A stretch of 14,355 nt of DNA from Candidatus Magasanikbacteria bacterium GW2011_GWC2_45_8 (GCA_001001925.1 LCLH01000027.1:1-14355); one strand, 5' to 3'. Counted from the stretch's first letter, positions 1 through 6,275 are shown. Notes: generated by a model from the sequence alone, not told the origin. Translations and numbers: made by a program.

Positions 1-1
1 T

Positions 2-379
2 GACGGTTCATATCATGAAGTTGACTCTTCCGAACAGGCATTTAAATTGGCAGGATCATTTGCGCTTCAGGAAGCGGTTAAAAAAGCAAAACCGGTGATT
101 TTGGAGCCGATTATGAAAGTGGAAGTGGTAACGCCCGAGCAGTTTATGGGAGATGTTATTGGCAACCTCAACTCTAAACGCGCGCAGATTAAAGAAATGC
201 GCGACCGCGCGGGGATTAAGGTGATAGATGCCGACGTGCCGCTCTCTGAAATGTTCGGTTATGCCACGGAATTGCGCAGTATGACACAGGGCCGCGCGAG
301 CTACTCTATGGAATTTTCGCATTACTCGGACGTGCCAAGAAATGTTGAGCAGTTGATTATTGAAGGGAAGAAAAAGTAG
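2..379 (+). CDS. fusA: Elongation factor G, C-terminal fragment (5' end outside window)
   Basis: This is the 3' end of the GTPase that drives tRNA-mRNA translocation on the ribosome. The reading frame is already open at base 2, so the gene begins upstream of the window; 125 residues are visible. They cover the end of domain IV (DGSYHEVDSSEQAF, then a helix) and domain V, with the family signatures ILEPIMKVEVVTPEQFMGD, the LNSKRAQI segment and the MTQGRASYSMEF segment near the C-terminus. It ends in a lysine-rich tail at a TAG stop. The GTPase domain lies outside the window and cannot be assessed. An intrinsic terminator follows 28 nt later, so the transcript ends here and the accessory genes that follow are not read from the fusA promoter. 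Confidence 0.96.
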   Translation, partial: DGSYHEVDSSEQAFKLAGSFALQEAVKKAKPVILEPIMKVEVVTPEQFMGDVIGNLNSKRAQIKEMRDRAGIKVIDADVPLSEMFGYATELRSMTQGRASYSMEFSHYSDVPRNVEQLIIEGKKK

Positions 380-407
380 AGTGTTTTGAAATGTCTAGAG
401 GTTCATA

Positions 408-437
408 AAACCTCCTCCATATACGGAGGAGGTTTTT
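408..437 (+). terminator. Rho-independent terminator of fusA
   Basis: A perfect 11-bp stem (AAACCTCCTCC at 408-418 against GGAGGAGGTTT at 425-435) with a 6-nt ATATAC loop runs directly into a T-run at 433-437. It lies 28 nt after the fusA stop. The stem is GC-rich in its upper part, and this is the clearest terminator in the window. Confidence 0.92.
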
Positions 438-456
438 GTTGACCCTCGGATTTATC

Positions 457-822
457 TGTGGTAATTTCAAAACTATAATGGCCTGATGAATCCATACACA
501 AAATATGTTAAAATGAGATGGAGAAACTAAACCAAATCTATGGCCAAGAAACCGCGTACATTCAGTCCGCAAGAAAAGGTAACAGTATCCAAATAAGTAT
601 GGACGGACGCGGACGATGTTTGGACAATATCTTAGTGGAAAGATTGTGGCGAACCGTAAAACAAGAAAACATTTATTTAAACTCTTACCAAAATGTTTTA
701 GAAACCAAGATAGGTTTGAATGAATATTTTTCTTTTTACAATAACTTTTCTTTAATTAATTTTCCATCTCCTTTTAATGATTTATGTGTCTTGACAAACC
801 AGACCATTATAACACTCAACCA
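457..822 (+). mobile_element. Internally deleted IS3-family insertion sequence remnant
   Basis: The stretch carries the start of an IS3-type orfA and the end of an orfB with almost everything between them missing. It is bounded by imperfect inverted repeats: TATAATGGCCTG at 474-485 faces CAGACCATTATA at 800-811, matching at 11 of 12 bases, and each is preceded on its outer side by TGGT (459-462 on the left; ACCA at 819-822 on the right). An intact IS3 element is about 1.2-1.5 kb, whereas this one spans under 0.4 kb, so it cannot encode a functional transposase. The exact ends are uncertain because no target-site duplication was found. It sits directly after the fusA terminator, at the left edge of the accessory block. 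Confidence 0.6.
540..596 (+). pseudogene. IS3-family OrfA N-terminal remnant
   Basis: Eighteen codons starting at ATG 540 read MAKKPRTFSPQEKVTVSK and then stop. The sequence has the form of the first residues of IS3-group OrfA proteins, which open with a basic stretch and R-x-F-S-P before the helix-turn-helix. The helix-turn-helix is absent. The reading runs straight into the OrfB remnant in another frame, so the deletion joint lies near 570-590. Assignment rests on a short motif, hence moderate confidence. Confidence 0.5.
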
Positions 823-835
823 GTGGTGTTTTTTT
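575..835 (+). pseudogene. IS3-family transposase OrfB, C-terminal remnant
   Basis: The frame encodes IQISMDGRGRCLDNI, followed by VERLWRTVKQENIYL and IGLNEYFSFYN, which is the C-terminal part of the rve integrase core of IS3 transposases. The glutamate in VERLWR is the last acid of the DDE triad; the two upstream aspartates are missing. After FYN the usual R-P-H-Q-S-L segment is degraded and the reading drifts into sequence without family similarity, although the frame stays open to 889. An open frame starts at ATG 518, but its first 25 or so codons match neither OrfA nor OrfB, so that start is not meaningful. The fragment is inactive on its own. Confidence 0.8.
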
Positions 836-839
836 AAAC

Positions 840-868
840 TTGACTTACGTCTAGATTTGGTGTATAAT
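840..868 (+). promoter_or_regulatory. Sigma70-type promoter for the AbiE-like operon
   Basis: TTGACT (840-845) and TATAAT (863-868) are separated by 17 nt, which is near consensus. Transcription would begin at about 875. A 6-bp inverted repeat, TACTGA at 871-876 and TCAGTA at 898-903, brackets the expected start site and could be an operator. AbiEi antitoxins are known to repress their own promoter through inverted repeats, but its role here is inference. The promoter lies just outside the IS remnant. Confidence 0.75.
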
Positions 869-947
869 TGTACTGAAAGTAAGCTTTAAGATAACTATCA
901 GTAAACATACGGATAAAAAACCCCTAAAAGGCAAATATATTGAGATT

Positions 948-1523
948 TTGTTACGATCTCCTAAAACCGTCTTTTCCACCAAAGACATTGCTTTGTTGTG
1001 GGGTGAACAAGGAACAACCAATGTTCGGGTAAGATTAAGCAATTATGTAAAGAAAGGGAAATTAATTAGAATTCATCATGGTATTTATGCTAAAGATATA
1101 CATTATGATCGTTTTGAGTTGGCTACTAGAATTTATACCCCCTCATATATCAGTTTTGAAACGGTATTAACTCGCGCCGGAGTAAATTTTCAATATTATG
1201 GAAACATTTTTGTTGCTTCATATGTTACTCGCGAGATTGAGGCTGATGGACAAAAGATATCTTTCATCAGGATGAAAGATTATGTTTTGAGCAACACAAT
1301 GGGGATTGAACATACAAATGACATATCTACGGCGACAAAAGAACGGGCATTTTTGGATAGGATATATATCAGTAAAGATTACCATTTTGATCACTTGGAT
1401 GTTTTGGATTGGGAGAAAATTTTTGAAATTTTGCCGATATATCGCAACAAGAGAATGGAAAAAAAAGTTGCGGAATATTTAAAACATTATAAAGATAATA
1501 AATTAGGAGACAAAACGGTATGA
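948..1523 (+). CDS. AbiEi-type antitoxin / transcriptional regulator
   Basis: This is the antitoxin of an AbiE-type (type IV) toxin-antitoxin pair, in which the antitoxin represses the operon and counteracts the nucleotidyltransferase toxin without binding it. The N-terminal part up to about residue 50 is a winged helix-turn-helix (VFSTKDIALLWGE, then VRLSNYVKKGKLIRIHHGIY). The C-terminal part has the AbiEi pattern of a YISFETVL helix, a TREIEADGQKISFIRMK strand pair and ATKERAFLDRIYI. The TTG at 948 is the only conventional start codon in the frame, but it cuts into the first helix: the frame is open back to 855, and the codons from about 924 (PLKGKYIEI) look like real protein. The true start may therefore be a rare codon upstream. 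The stop overlaps abiEii by 4 nt. Confidence 0.78.
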   Translation: MLRSPKTVFSTKDIALLWGEQGTTNVRVRLSNYVKKGKLIRIHHGIYAKDIHYDRFELATRIYTPSYISFETVLTRAGVNFQYYGNIFVASYVTREIEADGQKISFIRMKDYVLSNTMGIEHTNDISTATKERAFLDRIYISKDYHFDHLDVLDWEKIFEILPIYRNKRMEKKVAEYLKHYKDNKLGDKTV

Positions 1524-2215
1524 CATTAGATTATCCGAAACATAAAAATATCTTATTACAAATTTTGAAAGATATTTTTTCTGATACATCGCTGTCTCCT
1601 TATGTAGGTTTTAAAGGCGGTACGGCCGCTCTTATGTTTTATGACTTAACTCGTAATTCTGTTGATATTGAACTTGATCTTTTGGATGAAAGCAAGGAGA
1701 GGGAAGTATTTGAGAAAATTCAAAAAGTAGCCATGAGTTATGGCAAAATTGTTGACGCAAGAATTAAAAGATTTAATTTGGTCACGGTTATTTCATACGA
1801 TTTAAAATCTCAAAATATCAAGATAGAGGTCAATCGCCGAAATTTTGGTTCTCACTATGAATTAAAAACATTATTGGGGATTTCAATGCCAGTGATGGTC
1901 AAAGAAGATATGTTTGCCAATAAGTTAATGGCCATGTATGAACGAATCGGCAAGACGAGCCGTGATGTATATGATGTGTATTTTTTTGCTAAAAATAATT
2001 GGCCGATAAATAGGAAATTGGTTGAGGGTCGTGCCAAGATGCCTTTCAAAGATGTTTTGGTTAAATGTGTAGAACTTTTAGAGAAAATGGATAACAGGCA
2101 TATCCTTGACGGTCTTGGGGAGATGCTCAATGAATCGCAGAAAGACTGGGCTCGAGCAAAGTTGCGAACCGAAACAATATTTTTATTAAAAGCTTGGTTA
2201 GAAAGCGAAAAATGA
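1520..2215 (+). CDS. AbiEii-type nucleotidyltransferase toxin
   Basis: This 231-residue protein belongs to the AbiEii/AbiGii (DUF1814) nucleotidyltransferase family, the toxin of type IV systems, some of which cause abortive phage infection. Visible are the KGGTAAL motif (residues 32-38), SVDIEL with the metal-binding pair D49 and E51 (the D-h-[DE]-h signature), a third candidate acid E103 in IKIEVN, and the later KED-MFANKL and SRDVYDVYFF segments (128-156). The start ATG overlaps the antitoxin stop as ATGA, and an AGGAG at 1505-1509 lies 10 nt upstream. The stop TGA overlaps the ATG of the ATPase gene in the same way, so three genes appear translationally coupled. Base composition is visibly more AT-rich than in the ATPase that follows. 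Known members modify RNA by NTP transfer; the target here cannot be read from sequence. Confidence 0.88.
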   Translation: MTLDYPKHKNILLQILKDIFSDTSLSPYVGFKGGTAALMFYDLTRNSVDIELDLLDESKEREVFEKIQKVAMSYGKIVDARIKRFNLVTVISYDLKSQNIKIEVNRRNFGSHYELKTLLGISMPVMVKEDMFANKLMAMYERIGKTSRDVYDVYFFAKNNWPINRKLVEGRAKMPFKDVLVKCVELLEKMDNRHILDGLGEMLNESQKDWARAKLRTETIFLLKAWLESEK

Positions 2216-4002
2216 TTATCCGTTCGTTAATTACTTGGTGGAGAGGGCCTTTGCTTGTAGGGGTATGTTTTGTATTGTACGCGTTTTTGCGTTCGTCCGC
2301 GTTTGCAGACGCGGCTTTCGGCGTTGCATATATAGGAGTGGCTTTGGGAAGCGCTCCTCTTATAAAAGAAACATGGCAAGAATTGCGTGCGCGCAGGTAT
2401 GCCATAGACTACATCGCTCTTTTGGCGTTGCTGGTGGCGCTTGTTATGGGCCAATATGTGGTGGCGCTTGTGATTGCGTTTATGGCGTCCACCGGCCGCG
2501 CGCTTGAAGCATATGGCGTGCAGTTGGCGCGTAAATCTTTGACCTCACTCATAGAGCGCATTCCACGGGATATTTTGATGGCGATTGAAGGCACCCCGGG
2601 AGAGAAACGCGCCATTGCGGAGGTGCGTGTGGGAGATACGATTTTTATCCGCAAGGGTGAGGTTATTCCGTTGGATGGCGTTTTGGAATCTGAAAATGGT
2701 CTTACTGACGAATCATCAATCACCGGCGAGCCGTATATTATAGATAAAATCAAAGGCGATGTGGTGCGAAGCGGTACAGTGAACAAAGGAGAGGCGATTG
2801 TGATTGGTGTGACCGCGGAAGAAAAAGACTCCACGTATCACAAAATTATTGAATTGGTGGAAAAAGCGCAGGGAGAAAAAGCGCCGCTCATACGCCTTGC
2901 GGACAAAGCAAGCGGGTGGTTTGCCGCGGTTACGCTGGTTATCGCGGCGGGTGCGTATTTTATCTCCGGTGATTGGGGGCGTGTTTTGGCGGTACTGGTC
3001 ATTGCCACGCCGTGTCCGTTGATTTTGGCAACACCCATTGCACTTTTGGGCGGAGTTAATGCCGCGGCAAAACGCCGTATCATTGTAAAACGCCTTGCGA
3101 GCTTGGAAACGCTGGCGCGCGTGAACGCGTTGGTGTTTGATAAGACCGGCACTATCACGCTCGGCGTGCCGCGCGTTACGAGCGTGGAATCTCATTCCAC
3201 TACGCGCAGTGTGGAAGAGCTGATTGGCATTACGTCCGCGTTGGAACGCAACTCTTTGCATCCGCTTGCAAAATCTGTTGTCTCATACGCGCACAGCGTG
3301 CATGCGCCCATGATGCAGGCGTCACGGGTTGAGGAGCAAATTGGAAAGGGGATTGGCGGGGTTGTTGCCGGTTCGCGTTTTTTTGTGACCAAAGTGCAAG
3401 ATCATGACAGCATGGCGGTAGGGCTTTATGAAAACGATGTGCTTGCGGCGACGTTTTCTATTGAAGATGAAATAAAATCGGAGTCGCGGGCTATTATTGA
3501 ACGCTTACATCGCCAGAATTTTTTATTGCATATTTTTACCGGAGACAAAGCGTCCGCCGCAGCGCGCGTGCGGGAGGCGTTGGGCGCGCATGTGCAGGTG
3601 ACCGCGGAAATGTCGCCGGAAGACAAGCAGAGAGGGGTCGCGGATTTGAAACAAAAAGGATTCCGCATTGCAATGGTGGGAGACGGCATCAACGACGCGC
3701 CGGCGCTTGCCACCGCGGATGTGGGATTGGTGTTTTCAAATGAAGAACGCACGGCCGCTTCGGACGCTGCGGATATTGTGTTTTTGGGTGGTGAGTTTTC
3801 TTTGGTGTGCGACGCGCTTGGCATCGCACAGCGTACCGTACGCATTGCGTTCACCAGTATTTTTATAGGCATGGGATTAAGCGGGATTGGGATGGTGGTG
3901 GCCGCTCTGGGCGGATTGCCTCCCCTTGCCGGCGCCGTGGTTCAGGAGCTTATAGATGTGATAGCGATTTTGAATGCTTTGCGGGCGAGCAGGCAAGGAT
4001 GA
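2212..4002 (+). CDS. P1B-type heavy-metal-transporting ATPase (TPCP type)
   Basis: This 596-residue inner-membrane pump moves a transition-metal ion at the cost of ATP. It has hydrophobic segments before the actuator domain (about 13-30, 34-50, 66-80, 81-95), TGE at 171-173, a membrane pair at about 236-280 with TPCP at 266-269, the phosphorylation site DKTGT at 310-314, the nucleotide-domain HP pair at 350-351, TGDK at 443-446, GDGIND at 490-495, and two last membrane segments with QELID at 578-582. TPCP combined with QExxD resembles the P1B-5 group, whose best-studied member handles nickel and iron, rather than the CPC copper or zinc pumps. There is no N-terminal metal-binding domain and no C-terminal hemerythrin domain. 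ATG 2212 overlaps the abiEii stop; a TTG at 2194 is less likely. Composition is GC-richer than the toxin-antitoxin genes and close to fusA. The substrate is not certain. Confidence 0.9.
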   Translation: MIIRSLITWWRGPLLVGVCFVLYAFLRSSAFADAAFGVAYIGVALGSAPLIKETWQELRARRYAIDYIALLALLVALVMGQYVVALVIAFMASTGRALEAYGVQLARKSLTSLIERIPRDILMAIEGTPGEKRAIAEVRVGDTIFIRKGEVIPLDGVLESENGLTDESSITGEPYIIDKIKGDVVRSGTVNKGEAIVIGVTAEEKDSTYHKIIELVEKAQGEKAPLIRLADKASGWFAAVTLVIAAGAYFISGDWGRVLAVLVIATPCPLILATPIALLGGVNAAAKRRIIVKRLASLETLARVNALVFDKTGTITLGVPRVTSVESHSTTRSVEELIGITSALERNSLHPLAKSVVSYAHSVHAPMMQASRVEEQIGKGIGGVVAGSRFFVTKVQDHDSMAVGLYENDVLAATFSIEDEIKSESRAIIERLHRQNFLLHIFTGDKASAAARVREALGAHVQVTAEMSPEDKQRGVADLKQKGFRIAMVGDGINDAPALATADVGLVFSNEERTAASDAADIVFLGGEFSLVCDALGIAQRTVRIAFTSIFIGMGLSGIGMVVAALGGLPPLAGAVVQELIDVIAILNALRASRQG

Positions 4003-4014
4003 CACTCCTCACTG

Positions 4015-4043
4015 TTGACAGCTTGGTAAGAAAGTATTATAGT
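4015..4043 (+). promoter_or_regulatory. Promoter of the AbrB/RelE-type operon
   Basis: TTGACA (4015-4020) and TATAGT (4038-4043) are 17 nt apart. Transcription would start near 4050, leaving a leader of about 36 nt. The -10 element is embedded in an array of 8-bp repeats that probably forms the operator. Confidence 0.75.
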
Positions 4044-4057
4044 AAGAAAGTAAGAAT
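4026..4057 (+). repeat. Four-unit 8-bp repeat array overlapping the -10 box (putative operator)
   Basis: Read from 4026 in steps of eight, the sequence is GTAAGAAA, GTATTATA, GTAAGAAA, GTAAGAAT. Units one and three are identical and extend to a perfect 11-bp direct repeat (4026-4036 and 4042-4052). Unit two is degenerate and overlaps the -10 box. Placement across the -10 box and start site fits autorepression by the AbrB-like antitoxin encoded just downstream; that function is inferred. Confidence 0.6.
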
Positions 4058-4085
4058 TTGATTATTTTAACAATATCTCAGGAGT

Positions 4086-4316
4086 ATGGAAAAAGTTGTA
4101 CAAAAAACTACCTCCAAAGGACAAATTACTTTGCCTAAATTTTGGCGCGGACAATTTAAAACCACTCATTTTGTGTTGGAACCAAAAAATGATGTTATGG
4201 TCATCAGACCTATTTTTTTGAATGATCAAGATAATTACCGGATAATTTTTAATGCCGACAGGGATAATAAAGGAGTGGGAGTGTCCGCCAAGAAATTATT
4301 GAAAGAAATTAAGTAG
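4086..4316 (+). CDS. AbrB/SpoVT-family antitoxin-like DNA-binding protein
   Basis: This 76-residue protein carries an N-terminal SpoVT-AbrB swapped-hairpin fold, seen as VVQKTTSKGQITLPKFWR at residues 4-21. That is the usual DNA-binding half of AbrB- and MazE-type antitoxins, and the C-terminal half normally binds the toxin. The gene lies 4 nt before a RelE-family toxin and after a promoter with an 8-bp repeat array, so it is best read as the antitoxin and autorepressor of a type II pair. An AGGAG at 4080-4084 ends only 1 nt before the ATG, closer than usual; no alternative in-frame ATG or GTG follows within the conserved motif. The gene is AT-rich relative to the ATPase upstream. Confidence 0.85.
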   Translation: MEKVVQKTTSKGQITLPKFWRGQFKTTHFVLEPKNDVMVIRPIFLNDQDNYRIIFNADRDNKGVGVSAKKLLKEIK

Positions 4317-4320
4317 TTTT

Positions 4321-4563
4321 GTGGATATCATCCGAAAATTATTTAAAAAATTATCAAAAACTGAAAAGGAGGAAATACAATCCATTTTATTTTTATTGGC
4401 CGAAAATAGGACAATCGGATTGGATATAAAGAAAGTGCTAGGTACGGATTATTGGCGAGCACGGAGCGGGAGATATCGGATTTTATTTAAAAAAGAGAAA
4501 GGGGACAACGTGGTATATGAAATTCGTATGCGCAATGAAAGCACTTATAAGAATTTGTTCTAA
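4321..4563 (+). CDS. RelE/ParE-superfamily toxin
   Basis: This 80-residue protein has the layout of RelE-family toxins: two N-terminal helices (residues 1-27), then a beta-sheet with the signatures DYWRARSGRYRILFKKE (43-59) and YEIRMRNESTYKNLF at the C-terminus. RelE-type members cut mRNA on the ribosome, whereas ParE-type members attack gyrase; the basic R46, R48, R51 and R53 cluster and the C-terminal R68, R70 and Y75 are compatible with an RNase, but I cannot separate the two from sequence alone. The start is GTG, 4 nt after the antitoxin stop, with no Shine-Dalgarno sequence, so translation probably depends on reinitiation from the upstream gene. AbrB-type antitoxins are often paired with such toxins. 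Confidence 0.85.
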   Translation: MDIIRKLFKKLSKTEKEEIQSILFLLAENRTIGLDIKKVLGTDYWRARSGRYRILFKKEKGDNVVYEIRMRNESTYKNLF

Positions 4564-4585
4564 AGATTCCTGAATTCAAACTGAA

Positions 4586-4614
4586 TTGACAAGGCAGGGT
4601 ATTTTTTATATAAT
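4586..4614 (+). promoter_or_regulatory. Consensus promoter giving a leaderless mRNA
   Basis: TTGACA (4586-4591) and TATAAT (4609-4614) with a 17-nt spacer match the sigma70 consensus exactly. The expected transcription start (about 4620-4623) is at or within a few bases of the ATG at 4624, so the message should have essentially no 5' leader. Confidence 0.88.
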
Positions 4615-4623
4615 TGGTACACT

Positions 4624-4974
4624 ATGAACGAATCGCTTGACCAAATTTTGGAACTTATCAAAAAAACAGGCGACCGCTTGGTGGTGATTGATCGCGCCAC
4701 AGAGAATAATTATGTGGTTATGTCCATCAAAGATTATGAGCGTCTTGTGTTTGGTAAACAGGAAACACGAGAAAAAGAGCCGGAAAAAACATCTTTTGTT
4801 GCACCTATAAAGGAAGAAGTCGCTCAAAGTGCGTCGCCGCTTGGCGGTGTACCTGTTCAAGAATTGACGGAAACCGCCGCACCAGACTGGTGGCGGGAAG
4901 AAGCTGAAAAACCTCAAGTTTTAGAAGAAAAACCAGTTGAAGATCACTATTATTTGGAGCCGGTAGAGAGCTAA
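4624..4974 (+). CDS. Small acidic protein of unknown function, Phd/YefM-like N-terminus
   Basis: I do not recognise a named family. The protein has 116 residues. Residues 1-43 (LDQILELIKKTGDRLVVID, then YVVMSIKDYERLVFG) look like a helix-strand-strand-helix unit similar in pattern to Phd/YefM antitoxin folds. Residues 44-116 are low in complexity, rich in Glu, Pro and Lys, and strongly acidic, with a PDWWREE patch and a DHYYLEPVES end; this half is probably disordered and suited to protein contacts. No toxin partner is adjacent: the RelE-type toxin upstream already has its own AbrB-type partner. The perfect promoter and lack of a leader predict strong constitutive expression beside tuf. I believe similar proteins occur in other Parcubacteria, but that is memory rather than a search result. 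Confidence 0.75.
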   Translation: MNESLDQILELIKKTGDRLVVIDRATENNYVVMSIKDYERLVFGKQETREKEPEKTSFVAPIKEEVAQSASPLGGVPVQELTETAAPDWWREEAEKPQVLEEKPVEDHYYLEPVES

Positions 4975-4997
4975 AGAGCTGTCCACAGCCGACGCCC

Positions 4998-5026
4998 TTG
5001 CATTATTTTTTTTGTTGTGGTATAGT
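4998..5026 (+). promoter_or_regulatory. tuf promoter with extended -10
   Basis: TTGCAT (4998-5003) and TATAGT (5021-5026) are separated by 17 nt, and the TGG immediately before the -10 box gives an extended -10 (TGnTATAGT). Transcription would begin near 5033, leaving a very AT-rich leader of about 70 nt before the tuf ATG with no Shine-Dalgarno sequence. Confidence 0.75.
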
Positions 5027-5102
5027 AATGCTCGTACGTTTTTGGACATAAAAAATTCGCTTAAATTAGTAAAATTTTTTTAATATTTAATATATCATCT
5101 CT

Positions 5103-6265
5103 ATGGCAGAGAAATTTGACCGCAGTAAGCCACATATCAATGTAGGAACCATTGGTCACGTTGACCATGGAAAGACTACCCTTACTGCCGCTATTTTGCA
5201 GGTGTTAAAACACCATGGTTATATTTCCCAAGATAAAGGAGTGGACCAAATTGACAAAGCCCCGGAAGAAAAGGCTCGTGGTATTACCATTAACGCCACG
5301 CACGTTGAATACGAATCAAAAGTTCGTCATTACGCGCACGTTGACTGTCCCGGCCACGCCGACTACATCAAAAACATGATTACCGGCGCCGCACAAATGG
5401 ACGGCTCTATTTTGGTGGTTTCTGCCGCGGACGGCCCTATGCCTCAAACACGTGAGCATATTTTGCTTGCGCGCCAAGTGGGGGTGCCTTACATTGTTGT
5501 CTTTTTGAACAAAGTTGACCAAGTGTCTGATCCTGAACTCATTGATTTGGTGGAAGAAGAAGTGCGCGACCTCTTAAAGAAATACGAATTCCCGGGCGAC
5601 ACCACTCCTATCATTCGCGGAAGTGCCCTCAAGGCGTTGGAAAACCCGGCAGATGAAGTGGCATCCAAACCGATTCTGGATCTTCTGGAAACTTTGGATA
5701 CTTACATTCCTCAACCACAACGCGAAACAGATAAGCCTTTCCTCATGCCAATTGAAGATGTCTTTTCCATTGAAGGTCGTGGAACCGTGGTAACCGGTCG
5801 TATTGAACGCGGTATCATTCATGTGAACGATGAAGCGGAAATGGTTGGCATCAAAGACACTCAAAAGACTGTTATTACCGGTATTGAAATGTTTAACAAG
5901 TCTTTGGATGAAGGTATGGCAGGGGACAACGCTGGCGTGCTTTTGCGCGGTATCAAGAAAGAAGACGCAATGCGCGGTATGGTTGTCGCAAAACCGGGCT
6001 CCGTGACTCCACACACAGAATAGAAGAAGGTGGACGCCATAAGCCATTTTTCACCGGTTACAAACCACAATTTTATGTCCGTACCACTGATGTGACCGGT
6101 GATATCGCTCTTGCGCAGGGGACAGAAATGGTTATGCCCGGAGATACGGTCAAAATGACCGTTAAATTAATCACTCCCATTGCTCTTGAAGAAAAAACCC
6201 GATTCGCAATCCGTGAAGGAGGCAGGACTGTTGGCGCCGGAGTGGTAATTAAGATTCTAAAATAA
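5103..6265 (+). pseudogene. tuf: Elongation factor Tu, disrupted by an internal deletion and frameshift
   Basis: EF-Tu carries aminoacyl-tRNA to the ribosome as a GTP complex. The first 306 codons are normal: P-loop GHVDHGKT (18-25), switch I RGITIN (59-64), DCPGH (81-85), NKVD (136-139), GSAL (173-176), then domain 2 with IEGRGTVVTGRIERG. After VTPHTE the frame meets TAG at 6021-6023. The rest of domain 3 continues intact in another frame from 6023 (EEGGRHKPFFTGYKPQFY to REGGRTVGAGVVIKILK) and stops at TAA 6263-6265. Compared with the family, about 11 residues (the KFEAEVYVLSK-like strand that opens domain 3) are reduced to 5 nt, a net loss of about 28 nt. Flanking conservation is perfect, so the lesion is recent or an assembly error; without it the protein would be about 397 residues. 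As written the gene yields a protein lacking domain 3. Confidence 0.93.
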
Positions 6266-6275
6266 AAATGTAAAG

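Noticed and set aside
811..835. AACACT/GGTGTT hairpin with a T-run as a terminator for the IS remnant
   Set aside because: The stem is only 6 bp with a G-U pair and a long loop, and it overlaps the presumed right inverted repeat, so I do not call it a terminator.
518..889. 123-codon open frame as an intact gene
   Set aside because: Only its middle matches the IS3 OrfB C-terminus; the first 25 codons and the tail match nothing, and the element lacks most of the transposase.
2716..3261. 181-codon open frame on the minus strand
   Set aside because: It lies wholly inside the P-type ATPase gene, shows no family motifs, and is rich in Arg, Asn and His as expected of a shadow frame.
1521..4002. 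Recoding of TGA as glycine, as in some CPR lineages
   Set aside because: TGA ends three genes exactly at expected C-termini or overlaps (1521, 2213, 4000), and no ribosomal gene has an internal TGA.
6015..6030. Programmed ribosomal frameshift in tuf
   Set aside because: About 11 conserved residues are missing as well as the frame, and no slippery heptamer or downstream structure is evident; tuf is not known to use recoding.
5574..6047. 157-codon open frame on the minus strand opposite tuf
   Set aside because: Shadow of tuf with no recognisable domain.
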